A DNA stretch of 31,872 nt from Polysphondylium violaceum (taxonomy: Eukaryota > Evosea > Eumycetozoa > Dictyosteliales > Dictyosteliaceae), in NCBI GenBank assembly GCA_000277445.1, contig AJWJ01000261.1, positions 1-31,872 on the forward strand. The letters run 5' to 3'. The first letter of the stretch is position 1, and the number at the start of each line of letters is the position of its first letter. The notes under the pieces are model-generated. The model searched no databases and was not told the DNA's origin. It saw nothing but the letters and a program-made list of their open reading frames with translations. Shown one piece after another: positions 1 through 11,090 of the stretch. The position numbers were made by a program, and so were the translations under genes.

Positions 1-1158
1 TAAACATTGTTGTTGTATCTTGTTAATTGCCAATTATGCACAAATACGAATATTTGGTTGTTCGATTCGCGTGGAAAAATGAAAAAAAAATTAAAAAAAA
101 ATTAAAAAAAAAAAAGAAAAACACACAAGAAAAAACAATGAAAAGGGACTTTAATTTCGAGAATTTGGATAGATCTTTATTTCTTTGACTTTTGATTAAT
201 AGTTTAACGAAATACAAAAAGTGAACATTTGAATGAAAAATAAGATTTACTTTTTCAAACGACACACAAAACTCAAACTTTAAGAACAGAGATTACCATT
301 TTGTTTGTCCTCCTGGATGATCCATTTAATTTCTTTTTTTAATGTTTGTTATTGTTTGATTCATCTTTCTAATGCTATAAATATTGAAAAAAAAGGCCTG
401 GTAATTGTATCTCTCTTGGTCTCAATTGATCAGGAAAAAAAAAAATCTTTGTAAAAAATTAAAAATTTGAAAAAAAAACAAAACTAAAATTAAGTAATTT
501 GGCCCACCATCCCCTGTTCTGCCCCCCATTACCTTTTTTTTTTAAAATTTCTGATTGATTTGTTTTTTTTTTTCGCATACATAACAATTGTTGGTTATTT
601 TCAAAAGTCAAAATATTCAAATTCTTTAACACACACATAACTCTCACATGACAAATAAAAATATTTAAATATACCCCCATCTCCAACACTCATACCCTGT
701 GACATCTCATCTTTTTCATTTACATTTACACACACCACACCCATCAAATTTTTTGGTATATCTAACTACTAAAATCTCCTTTACATCCAATTTTATCATA
801 ACCACCATACTCTCATGGTCGTTCTTCATCACTGATCACCCAACCCTTCACTTTCCACACACACATTCCATTTTTGAAATTACATTATTATCATAATTGA
901 TATACATATCGCCACACATATATTTATAGTACTACTACACCTGTATTATTATTTACCTATCACTACTTCAATACGACTACTTATTCTGTACAACTAATTT
1001 TATATATTGATATATAATTTAAATTCTTGTTTAATCAAGTTATTAAAATTTATTTCCATTGTGCTGAATAAAATTGAATAAATACCATTGACATTCTGAA
1101 GTAACTCATATCCATTGTGTGCTGCAATAGAGGTAAATGTGTATAGCAAAGAATCAAA
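1..1158. other. A+T-rich intergenic DNA, no gene seen
   Basis: No convincing coding region on either strand. The stretch holds poly-A and poly-T runs (around 85-120, 430-480 and 530-580) and CA-rich sequence around 720-960. Short open frames here have homopolymer-driven composition and no recognisable motif. The last 250 bases are probably the 5' UTR and promoter of the membrane-protein gene that starts at 1159. Confidence 0.6.
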
Positions 1159-2322
1159 ATGGATTTAAAATTTGATATATCTCATGGTATATTGGTGGTT
1201 TTGTATTTCGGTCTATTTATTTTTTCATTAATTAAACTATTGATACAAAGTAAGTGTGTGATTGATTTGTTGATTCTCGAGACAACATATATATCTTCCC
1301 TTGAATATATATTCAATACTAATCCAAACATTATAATATTTTTAGAGAAATCAGTTATCAGAGTTTTATTTCACTTTTTCCTGTTATTGGGGTGTGCGTT
1401 TAGAGTCACTTCATTTACATTATTTATATTGTTAAACGAAGATGTTATCTCTGTCGATGGTAGCTTTTTATATTTAACAGCCTCTCTTCCTTCATTTTTC
1501 TTTTTAACTTTTTATTCAGCGGCTTTAGTGCTTTCGTGTGTATTATATTATTATGATATCAAATCAAATTATTATATACTAATAGTGTTGTAATGATGAT
1601 GATAATAGGGTCGATTTATTCCAAATATCAACTAAAATTAAACCAGTAAATATTAAAACACTATCATTGATTGTGTTGTTGGCAAACATATGTTTATATG
1701 TTATGGTTATCATACTGTTTGTATTGGACTTTGAAGTCTTTCCAGATGAAGTTGCATCATTGAATGCACCAACATCTGTATTTCAAAAAACAATTCAATT
1801 TATTATCGTTGGCATATATTTGATAGCATCTGTCTCCTTTTTCCTTTTCTTGTATGTATCGTGAATGCGTCGATTGAAATTATTAAATAGTGTACTAATA
1901 TTGATCGAATCAAATACAATAACAATAACAATAACAATAACAACAACAACAACAACAGATATATTGTATATTATAAAAACTATGAAACCTATTTCAGAGA
2001 TGCAAATGTCAATGTAGAGTACAATCAATTGAAGCAGAAATCCAATGGAGTTATATTTTTCTCGTTTGTGTGTTTCTTTTTAAGATCATTCTTTACATGC
2101 TTGACTATCTTTTATCCAGGTGCATCGCTGTGGTGGAAAGATTTAGCCTACTATATGGGTTTGGAATTTTTACCATTGTTTTTGTTATTGTTTATCTATC
2201 TCAAAGTAGCGGTAACAACACCCGGTCTACACACATTCCATCCCTATAGCCAATTACACGATGAAAATAGTAAACTCACCGCCAACTCTGGTTATATAGC
2301 TCGAGTATATGGTGGTGTGTAG
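1159..2322 (+). CDS. THH1/TOM1/TOM3-like seven-helix membrane protein, three exons
   Basis: Proposed exons 1159-1539, 1586-1855 and 1891-2322 join in frame to about 360 residues. Seven hydrophobic helices are visible: near residues 9-27, 65-95, 103-127, 150-170, 190-212, 270-290 and 297-322. The third-helix region (ASLPSFFFLTFYSAALVLSC) and the last one (YYMGLEFLPLFLLLFIYLK) resemble the THH1/TOM1/TOM3 family (also called DUF1084). Plant members are tonoplast proteins, and the related GPR137 proteins are lysosomal in animals, so an endomembrane location is likely but inferred. A poly-Asn run sits in the loop between helices five and six. The two inferred introns are very short (46 and 35 nt); the frame shift between the three open segments requires splicing, but the exact junctions are uncertain. 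The start ATG follows an A-rich leader. Confidence 0.6.
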
Positions 2323-3036
2323 AGAGCGCAGTCCCATACCATCTCATCTTCTCCCCTGTTTTTTATTCCTAAAAAGCCCAATTTCAAATAAAGTAGCAAT
2401 GAGGAAAAAGAAATAATAAATTATTATTTTCTTTCTTCTTTTCTTTTTATAGTAAATCAACTAGAATAGAGGATAGAGTATAAGGCCTCTCCTCACATTT
2501 ATCGTAGTAATCAAGTCATGGGAGGTGCATATTGCTTATACTCAGGTTTTTTTATTTTTTATCTTTTTTTTTCTTTTTTGGGAATTGTGGCATCGATATA
2601 TGGGATCACGGCTTCCTGAATTTGTAGGAATGAGATATTTTGAAAAAGGAATTTTTTTTTTTACTTTGAAAATTTATCTCGTTATAACAAAAAGTTTACA
2701 AATCAAAAAATTTACTTGATACGTTGACGAATTAAATCACTAGAAAAAAAAAAAAAAACATTCACAAAAAAATAATTTTATTAGAAAAAGGTCAAAATTT
2801 TTCTATAATAATAATAAAAACATTTTGTGTGGGTTTGTGAGCAAAAATTATTAATTTTAGTGAGCGCATCAAACATTGTTTTTACACACATATAGACACC
2901 CCTCATCACACAAACAGATACTATTTATTTATTTATTTATTCAAATATATACACACACAAGTATATATAAAACTCTGACTTTTTTTTTTAAATTCATTTA
3001 TATTCATTTTCATTCATCATAATTATATAATATCAA
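2323..3036. other. Intergenic region between membrane-protein and BAR-protein genes
   Basis: No gene seen. Sequence just after the upstream stop is more mixed (probable 3' UTR with AATAAA-like signals near 2387 and 2413). From 2540 on it is dominated by T and A tracts, TATT repeats at 2921-2940 and a CA/TA tract at 2948-2968, typical of a dictyostelid promoter. It probably contains the promoter and 5' UTR of the BAR gene at 3037. Confidence 0.5.
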
Positions 3037-5017
3037 ATGAAATCATTTGGAGCAAAGGTAAGTTTAATCTCAATCTATTTATACACTTGCATGTGATAAA
3101 TTTAGTAAAAACAAATAAATATCTATTTTTTATTTTATTTTATTTTTTTCTATTTATAAGGTAATATTTATATTAATATCTGTATTTGTAATGTGACGCA
3201 GATTAAACAAGCCTTTTCCTCAGGCCCATCAACTGTTGATCTTAATTTTGAAACAGCTAGAAAGGAATTTGCAGCTCAATCAGAAGCTGTAGCTAAAGTA
3301 TATGAATCTTTATTAAAGCATGACAAAAATTTACAAAGTAAGTAAAGATAAATATGATGATGATGATGATGATGATGACGCAAATCAAAGATGAATGACT
3401 TTCATACTAATACATATCAAATCTCTATATAGAAACATTTACTCATCCAAGTAGTATAAATAAGAATATTCAAAAGTATTTCCCAGCAACTCACCCTCTT
3501 ACGTTATATACCTCTGAAGTAATCAAATCTATTGAGGCCACATTTCATGATTGGACTGTAAGTATTTATTTTTATTATCATTTAAATACCCACCTATATT
3601 AACATATAGATAATAATGATAGACATCACAAAAAACAAATTATGATTATATTCAACAATATTTAGCTAGAACTAAATTTATTAAAGATTCAATATCAGAT
3701 AGAGATAGTTTATTGAGTGAAGTTGAAAAGAGTTCAAATAAAATCAAGCAACTCAAAGAGAAACCATCAAAGGATCCACATAAACTCCCACAAGAACAAA
3801 ACACTTATAATGCTAAAAAGGAGTCTTTTGAAAATGCAAACTATAAGGCAATGGCAGAGATATCACAGTTTTTTGAAGACAAACAATCCTATTTTGACCA
3901 ACCATTACAAAACATTTTATTATCACTTTCTGGTTTCTTTTCAGGTGTTTCTACCAATCATCATGAAAGCTCTCATCACTTGACTCAAGTGCCACCATAC
4001 TATAACCCAGTCAAAGATTTAGTTGGCTCACAAACCAACATCCCAAGTCCAGACAACACTTTTTCAGGCGCCTCACAACCTAGTAGGGCTACCAACCCTT
4101 CACCACCACCACAACCATACCAACCCTCACCAGTCTCACAAGCCCCTCCCAATCGTCCACCTCCACCACAATCCAATGCCGGTCAATACGGTGCTCCACC
4201 TAATCGTCCACCTCCACCACAATCCAATGCTGGCCAATATGGTGCTCCACCTAATCGTCCACCACCACCACAATCCAACGCACCAAGTCAATATGGTGCC
4301 CCACCCAATCGTCCACCTCCACCACAATCCAATGCCCCAGGTCAATACGGTGCCCCACCCAATCGTCCACCTCCACCCTCTGCCTCTGCACCAGGCCAAT
4401 ACGGTGCCCCACCAACACGTCCAGTATCCACTGCACCAGGCCAATTCAACCCAACTCCCAATCGTCCACCACCCCAACCAAACTCTGCCCCAAGAAAATC
4501 AATGGGTCCTCAATTATATCCCAATCCTAACGCCGCTCCATCAAGACCCGCCCCACCCCCATCCAATGGTGGTAGTAATTTATATCCAATGCAACCAGGT
4601 CAATACAACTTACCTGTTCCACAACAACAACAACAGCAACAACAACAACAATACTCTGAACCAAATGGTGCAGATTATTACTCTTATGATCAAGACCAAA
4701 ACAATGGATATGACTACAACAACGGTAGTTATAATCAACAACCATATGATCAACCACAATACAACAACTCTGTACAAAAACCAGCTGAACCCACCAACCA
4801 ATTCAAACTTCCAGCTCAACCTAAACCACCTCAATTTAAATCAAACAATAGTTTTGTAAATAGTGCAGCCAATAATCCAGCCTATCAACAAGCAGCCATG
4901 AATAAAGCCTCTGATCCAAAATTCCAACAACAAGTCGGAAATGGAGCTAAAAGTGCTGCTACTAACCCTGCTGCTCAAGGTTATGCTAAATCCTTTGCTA
5001 GCAATAATGGTTATTAA
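3037..5017 (+). CDS. BAR-domain protein with proline-rich repeat tail, four exons
   Basis: Exons 3037-3057, 3202-3337, 3433-3557 and 3623-5017 join in frame to 558 residues; all introns are GT-AG with GTAAGT donors. Residues about 8-215 are helical and read like a BAR domain: it opens with IKQAFSS and DLNFETARKEFAAQ, then YESLLKHDKNLQ, the FHDWT segment, and a long charged helix containing ARTKFIKDSISDRDSLLSEV. BAR dimers bind and bend membranes, so a role in endocytosis or membrane-actin coupling is inferred. Residues about 250-375 hold five to six copies of a 16-17-residue unit containing QYGAPPNRPPPP, a likely SH3 or profilin ligand. A poly-Gln run (about 425-435), an Asn/Tyr/Gln-rich stretch and an Ala/Asn-rich C terminus follow. 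I cannot assign it to a named gene. Confidence 0.8.
4141..4480 (+). repeat. 48-51 bp coding minisatellite (QYGAPPNRPPPPQSNA repeats)
   Basis: Tandem in-frame units of 48-51 bp inside the BAR-protein gene encode repeats of QYGAPPNRPPPP followed by QSNA, QSNAP or SASAP. The first four to five units are nearly identical at the DNA level (shared block cctccaccacaatccaa) and the last ones drift, which indicates recent unit duplication in the middle of the array. Open frames on the opposite strand here are mirror images of this repeat, not genes. Confidence 0.85.
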
Positions 5018-5412
5018 ATTTCATTAATTAATTAACTCTTATTTTACCCAACACCCCCACACTCTCATCAACCAATAGTAATAATATAATAGTCATAATA
5101 ACATAGTAGTATATAATTTAATGCACAATATAAAAGATATATAATATATTCATATTCACACATGCCAACACACATGATGTTGTATTCCAAATAAATAAAT
5201 ACAGATCAAAATATTTGATCAGAGATTTCATTTTTATCATAAAAGATGCATGGGAAAAAATTGTATATTTTGAATTTTTTGATTTTTTTTCTTATTTTTT
5301 TTATTTTTTGGTTTTAGTGTGGTGGTGAAGTGAAAATTGTTTTTCATTTCAATTTCATTTTCATTTTATTATTAAAATAGTAATAATACACAAACAAACA
5401 CACATACACACT
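5018..5412. promoter_or_regulatory. 3' UTR of BAR gene and promoter of aminotransferase gene
   Basis: Non-coding. AATAAATAAATA near 5190 is a plausible polyadenylation region for the upstream gene. T-tracts at 5270-5310 and the CA-rich leader at 5388-5412 just before the ATG are typical dictyostelid promoter and 5' UTR sequence. No specific operator can be named. Confidence 0.4.
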
Positions 5413-6700
5413 ATGGGTTATTCAACTAAACATAAATTAGTAACATCAGGATTAAAATTACCTGTACGTTTATTGTTGGGACCAGGTCCATCAAATTTAC
5501 ATCCAAGAGTAAACCAAATGTTGAGTTCGTCAATGGTTGGTTACACCGATCAACAATATTATAAAGTTATGGACGAAACTATGGAATTGATGAGATACCT
5601 TTTCCAAACCGATAACCATTTCACTATTCCCATTTCTGGCGCTGGAACGTATGTGTGTCAAATCATATTTGAATGTAGTAGTCGGAGTGATAGATTATTA
5701 ATGTAATAATATTTTTAGAGCTGCAATGGAAACTTGTGTTGCAAATTTAATTGAACCAGGAGATAATGTAGTTTGTTTGGTTGCAGGTTATTTCTCTGAT
5801 AGAATTTATCAAATGGCCGTTAGATACAATGGAAATATTACAAAGGTACAAAAACCATGGGGTACTTGGTTTGATTTACAAGAGATCAAGACTGCTTTGG
5901 AAACACATAAACCCAAGCTTTTGACATTGGTTTTCGGTGAAACCAGTACCGGTGTCAGACAATCAATGGAAGGTATTGGTGAATTATGTCGTCAACACGA
6001 TTGCTTATTGATGGTTGATACAGTAGCTGCTCTTGGCGGTGTTCCATTCTATTGCGACGATTGGAAGGTAGATGCATGCTACACTGGTGGTCAAAAATGC
6101 CTCAGTGGTCCACCAGGCATTAGTCCATTGACTTTTAGTAACCGTGCCACTAAAAAGATTGCCGCTAGAAAGACACCCGTTGCCAATTGGTATTTGGACG
6201 CAAATTTGTTGGGTCAATATTGGTGTCCAGAGTTTAATTTTGCAGATGGCTCCATTATCTCTCCTCAACCATTGAGAAAGTACCATCACACCACTCCAGC
6301 CAATTTAATCTACTCTCTTCGTGAGTCTTTAGTTCTCCTCGTTGAAGAAGGACTTGATAATGTTTGGAACAGACATAAACAAGCTGCCTTTGATTTCTAC
6401 AAGGGATTGGAGGATCTCAAACTCTCACCAGTGATTAGAGACGTTTATGACAGTGCCGATGAAAAGGGTGGTAGATTGTTCAGTTTGACCACTGTCTCTA
6501 TTCCAGAGGGTATCGATGGTAAAAATATTATGAAATTTTTGTTGGATAACTATGGCATTGAAATTGCAGGTGGTCTTGGTGATTATGCTGGTAAAGTTTG
6601 GAGAGTTGGTTTGATGGGTCACAACGCCAATCATGGTAATGTTTTGTTATTATTGGCTGCACTCAAAGATGCTTTGACAGCCAATGGTTATAAATGTTAG
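5413..6700 (+). CDS. agxt: Alanine-glyoxylate aminotransferase (class V PLP enzyme), two exons
   Basis: Exons 5413-5648 and 5719-6700 encode 405 residues, close to the about 390 of animal AGT. The enzyme transfers the amino group of alanine to glyoxylate, giving pyruvate and glycine, and usually works in peroxisomes or mitochondria. Family hallmarks are visible: [14 protein letters not shown] near the N terminus, ISGAGT across the splice junction, MVDTV with the cofactor-ring Asp at about 179, the PLP Lys at about 205 in [11 protein letters not shown], and the substrate-binding Arg in KVWRVGLMG. Intron 5649-5718 is GT-AG, phase 2, and its removal restores the conserved GT-AAM core. The C terminus ends YKC, not a canonical SKL/KKL peroxisomal signal, so its compartment is unclear. 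It is related to serine-pyruvate aminotransferases, so substrate choice is inferred. Confidence 0.93.
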
Positions 6701-6796
6701 ATTAATTAATTCAAAATAATAATAATAAATGTGTTTTATATATCTATTTGTTTAGATATATTCAATTTATATATCTCTAATGAATCAATTATTTAT

Positions 6797-8202
6797 TTAA
6801 TGGAAAAGTGATTTTAATCTCTTTAATTGTTTTTTACCAGAACAGAAATATTTAAAGTAGTATTTACCAAACAAATAAACCAACCAATCTGGTCTAAATA
6901 TAATACTTTGCTCGGCTTTAATAATTGGAAGATATTTGTTTGTCATTCTAGTTTGTCTTTGTCTATCGAATTTTGAAATTGATTCAGATAAATTCGAACT
7001 TGTTGATTGACCAATAGAGTCGGCCAATTGATTGGCATCTTCAATAGCAATCGATGTAATGAGTAAATTATCATATGGTAATTTATCTGCTGCATCACCA
7101 ATTAAACAAATATTATCCAATGAATATGATTTCAACATTTGTTCATCAACTTTACCCAATGCTATATTTTCTGTTGCACTCTATATATATAGTTGTATTA
7201 ATATAATATTTGTTTTTAACAATACTCAACACAATGTACACTTACATCTTGGAATGAAATAATGTTGTGAGAATTTACATCTTCCATGTCGTAAAATTCG
7301 TGGAAAATTAAATGTTTGTGATTGTGGGGTGGTAATCTTGGCTTAAAGAATGAGCCAGAGATTGCAACTTGAGTGGAAGAGATTGGAAATGTAACCAATT
7401 TCTTTTCATAGGCAAATTGTGTGTTTATCATTGGAATATCTGGTTGGTTACATTTCTTGACAATGGTGCTAAAGTAATGAGTGTCTTTGTAAAAGCTTGG
7501 TTCTTTATCTAATTTATCAAATAAATATTGTCTAACAGTATCAACATTTTCAATTGAATTGGCTGATCCAATCAATGCATCATAAGATACTTTAACGGGA
7601 CTATTTGAAAATGTAATCATAACTTTGTTATTATTATTATTGTTGTTGTTACTATTTGGTGATTGTTGAATACTCTTAATCTTGGTACTCTTTTTAATTG
7701 ATACAATGCCTTCTGATGGCTTGAATTTGAGACATTCGGATAAAAGGATGTCTTTCATGTCTGCCTCAGAGATGGAGAGTGGGTTCTTTTCTTGTTTAAG
7801 TTTGATAAAATTAAAGATACCATAGGCTGCACCATCACGCTCGGTAAAACATGATCCTTCGAGTTGTAATGATTTCTCCAAGAGTTGATCATAGACACCC
7901 AATTTCTTTAAAAGGTCATAGACGTGATTATAGACTACAACACCACCAACATTTGGTTTCACTTCAGATGTGGTCTTACGAATACTGTTTTGCACCATTT
8001 GAGTAGTGGTGGTGGTAATAGTAGAGTTTGTGTCTACTATATCACAGGAGATACCCTTTTTCTTTAAAAATAAACCTAATGATAGACCTGCAATATCGGA
8101 GCCATTGATCAATATCTTTTTATCTCTGAGATGTACTGGTGTTGCTGAAACTGTACAATATCCTCTTTGAAATTGAATTAAAACTTTTTTTGTGTGAATC
8201 AT
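6797..8202 (-). CDS. FAD-dependent monooxygenase-like protein, two exons
   Basis: Exons 8202-7246 and 7180-6797 (minus strand) join at phase 0 to 446 residues; the 65-nt intron has a GTAAGT donor. The protein resembles the PHBH/UbiH-type flavoprotein hydroxylases. A nucleotide-binding beta-alpha-beta is at about 29-57 (KILINGSDIAGLSLGLFLKK, ending CDIVDTN). The second FAD motif is at about 345-370 (NICLIGDAADKLPYDN followed by AIEDA). Both are off-consensus: the first lacks the usual GxGxxG, and in the second the usual His-x-x-Pro and GQGxN are replaced. The Arg/Ser/Thr-rich N terminus could be a mitochondrial presequence. A poly-Asn run lies near residue 185. It is divergently paired with eIF2D (369 bp apart). 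It may be a COQ6-like or salicylate-hydroxylase-like enzyme, or a non-catalytic relative; the sequence does not decide. Confidence 0.72.
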
Positions 8203-8571
8203 GATTTAGATATCTATTGTAAATAATAAACAAACAATAATGATCGTTCGTTTGATGAAAAATAAGATTTTTTTTAAAAAAATTTTTTAAATTTTTTTTC
8301 ATATGAAAGATTCAGATCACTTATTCTGATCACTGAAGAGGAAGCTCTTAATATTACATTTTAAATATCAATAAATTTAGTTCATCCAATAATAAATGAA
8401 TAAATTAGAACTGAACTAAAGAGTTTATTTGTTGAAATTGAAAAAAAAAAATAAAAAAAAAATTCATTTTCATATTTTTCTCACGAATGCGTGTGTTTGT
8501 CAAAACAGAAATAAAAATTATCACACCATTTGTTTAGATATTATAGATATACACTCTACTATTATATAATA
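8203..8571. promoter_or_regulatory. Shared divergent promoter region
   Basis: Spacer of 369 bp between the divergent starts of the monooxygenase-like gene and eIF2D. It contains T/A tracts at 8270-8300 and 8440-8462 and a less biased block at 8310-8400. It is the only upstream DNA available to both genes, so it should hold both promoters. No known motif was recognised. Confidence 0.5.
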
Positions 8572-10438
8572 ATGAGTACAAGAAAAAGATTATTTAAAAA
8601 TGCATTCACAATTCAAAACCAATCAATGATGAGAGGTGATACTATTAAAGCATTAAAAGAAAAAGTATTGGCAACTTATCATAATGTTACCTTACAACAG
8701 ATAGATTCTCTTTTTCCAAAGAAAAAAGATGTAGGATTAGTTAAAACAAGTAATAAAACTATATTGTATACTCAATTAAATGATCCTATATTCTTTGAAT
8801 TTGAAAATCAAATTATACCAACTAGTAAGTTGTTTATTATTATTATTATTATTCATACAAAGAATAGTCGTAAGAGTATTAATCATAAGACCCTATATAG
8901 TTTATTCATTACATAAAGTAAATACATTTTTTCCAATTATTTATATTCATCCAAGTATTGTTGGTACATTGGAAGGTGGAGCAGATTTAATGCTTGCAGG
9001 TATATATAACAAGGATGATTTACCAATCAAAAAAGGAAGTTTAGTGTCAATTTGTATACGTAATTCTCCACATCCACTTTTTATTGGTGAAACAATTATA
9101 GATTTAACTCAGGTCAATATTACATCCACCGATGCAAAAGGAAAGGCAATCTCAATGATTCATATGATCAATGATAAGTTGTGGGATTATGGTACAAAGA
9201 AAGTGCCTGATAACTTTTTGGTTTTCGATCAACAACAAAAAGTAGAACAAGAAGAAGAAAAACAACAACAAGAAACTAAAAAAGAAGATGATTTTCCACC
9301 ATTGGGTAGTTTAAATATAAATTCAACTACACCTTCTACTCCTACGACAACTACAACTACTACAACCACAACCACAACCACAACAGCTACAAGTACACAA
9401 GATAATAGTAGTCATCAAGAACAAAAACAAGAATTAGATATGGAACAATTATTATTAATTAGTTTTCTTGGAGCTATTAAAAAAGGTATCAAAGATTCAG
9501 ATTTACCAATTGTACTAAAGACAGTATTTTCAAAGCATATGATGTATTATTCACCAGTTGGACAAAAACCAATTAGTATTAAAGAATCATCATATAAAAA
9601 GGTATCTGTGTTTATGAAGAAAATGGAAGAAAAAGGTTTGATTGAACTAAAAGAACCAACACCAGGCAATATTGTAATCTCTAGAATCTTTAGAAATAGT
9701 CCAGAATACGGTTATTTTAAAGTAGGTCAAGTAATGGGTGAACAAGAGCCTGAGCAATCAGACACCAACAACAACAATGACACCAATGAAGAACAATCTG
9801 ATGTATTTGGTAATGTTGAAAACGATTATGTACCAATTAAATCAATTAAAAAAGTATATCAAATTCCAGCCACCCTCAGACAATATTGTCTTGATCACAA
9901 ACCAGAGCCATTGATTGGTGCTCACGACAAGTACTTTATTACCCCTGAATTACAGAAATTCATATCACAATATATCATTGAATCCAAATTAGAGGATCCC
10001 GTAAAGAGAGCTTTTCTCAGAGTAGATTCCCTATTAGCCACCCTTGTTAGATCCAGTGATTTGCCACAAGGCACCAATAGCACCATGGAGAAAGGTAAAT
10101 ACTTTACAGCAGTAAGAGATAACTTAAAGGCTTATATTGAAATCAATAGAGTGGACGATAGTCAACAACGTAAACCCGTATCTCACATTCAAATTCATGT
10201 GAAAAAGATTCAAAATAAATTTGTTATGTTGGTATCAAATTTAGATCTCTTTTCCATCCCAATGAAAGAGTTGGCTCATGAAGGTATGAAATTGTTTGCT
10301 GCAAGTACAACCATAGATAAAAATGTTTTAAAAATTCAAGGTAACGATAGTTCAAGAGTATCCTTACACCTTCAAAAGAAATATAATATCCCTTCTGAAT
10401 TTATTGAAGAAATTAATACCGTTAAAAAAAAGAAATAA
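8572..10438 (+). CDS. eif2d: Translation factor eIF2D (ligatin), two exons
   Basis: Exons 8572-8824 and 8901-10438 give 596 residues. eIF2D delivers tRNA to the ribosomal P site without GTP and acts in re-initiation and recycling of 40S subunits. The N-terminal domain (FKNAFTIQNQSMMRGDTIKA), the PUA domain (about 90-180, with LEGGADLMLAGI), a winged-helix/SWIB-like region (about 400-450, ending in the helix before DPVKRAF) and a C-terminal SUI1 domain (about 505-590, SHIQIHVKKIQNKF to YNIPSEFIEEI) are in family order. An acidic, Gln-rich and poly-Thr linker sits at about 200-250. Two in-frame acceptors exist (8900 and 8918). I chose 8900 because it yields PTIYSLHKVNTFFP, which lines up with PTVYTLWSYPDLLP of animal eIF2D. 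The downstream A+T-rich AATAAATA at 10440-10449 is a probable polyadenylation signal. Confidence 0.92.
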
Positions 10439-10579
10439 AGTAAATAAATATTATCCAATACGCGTATGTATATGAGGTAACAGTATGTGAAATCTATTTT
10501 TATTTTAATGCAAAGGTTAAAAATAAATTTAAATAAGAATAATACAATTGATGCACAAAAGATAGTGTGTTGTCAGTAG

Positions 10580-10792
10580 TTATTGGAATTTACTAGAAGA
10601 GTTTGTAACCGAGGAAAAATCAGTAACAGCAGCAGCTTTTTTTGTTGTTTTGTTTAAACCACCTCCTAATAATCCTGTGATAAAAGAGATCTTTTTAATA
10701 AAAATTATAGTTTAAATATGTAAAATATTCATACCATTACCAATGGAGGGTGATGAAGTGTTTGATGCTGATTTTTTTTGTTGAATGACCAT
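10580..10792 (-). CDS. Small two-exon protein of 50 residues, unknown function
   Basis: Exons 10792-10735 and 10674-10580 (minus strand) join at phase 1 to 50 codons plus stop; the 60-nt intron is GTATGA...CACAG. The protein starts MVIQQKKSASNTSSPSIGNG and continues LLGGGLNKTTKKAAAVTDF before a Ser-rich end. It is basic in the middle, has no signal peptide and no membrane helix. The splice falls next to a glycine-rich LLGGG core. This layout is reminiscent of the short, Gly/Ser-rich, single-intron genes that dictyostelids carry in families, but I cannot match it to one. It is too short for simple ORF calling; support is the clean in-frame splice and amino-acid composition. Confidence 0.5.
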
Positions 10793-11090
10793 GTTGTTTA
10801 TTTGTTTGAAGATGAAGGATGGAGATAAGATGAAATAGCAAAGATTATTGTTGGTTTTTATCAAAATATCTTTCATGAGAAAATTCAATAGAGATAATTT
10901 TTGTAAAAAAATAAAAATAATGGGCAAAGATATTTATCAAAAATTAAATATTAAAATTGGGTTCATTGATTCAATTTATATACATTATTTTACATTTACT
11001 TTATTGTTTTTCATTCAAAATGGAGCAGAGTATATCCCTTTGGTTCGCCATTGCAAGCAAACTAATGTTGGTTTTTTAGAGTTTTTGTTG
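10793..11090. other. Spacer upstream of small gene and downstream of PAH gene
   Basis: Non-coding spacer of 298 bp. It should hold the promoter of the 50-residue gene and the 3' end of the PAH-domain gene. Short open frames on both strands here have no recognisable content. Confidence 0.4.

Noticed and set aside
56-74. gttgttcgattcgcgtgg, resembling a tRNA T-loop
   Set aside because: No matching T-stem, anticodon arm or acceptor stem can be drawn around it. No tRNA was found elsewhere by looking for T-loop motifs on either strand.
699-896. 65-codon plus-strand frame rich in His, Thr and Ser
   Set aside because: Arises from CA-rich, A+T-biased spacer; no protein-like pattern and no splice partner.
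4136-4859. Open frames on both strands over the BAR gene's proline repeat (Trp/Gly-rich or His-rich proteins)
   Set aside because: They are mirror or shifted-frame readings of the coding minisatellite and poly-Gln tract; the repeat unit is in frame only with the BAR protein.
8901-8918. Acceptor at 8918 for the eIF2D intron
   Set aside because: In frame, but it would drop six residues (YSLHKV region) that align with animal eIF2D; the acceptor at 8900 fits better.
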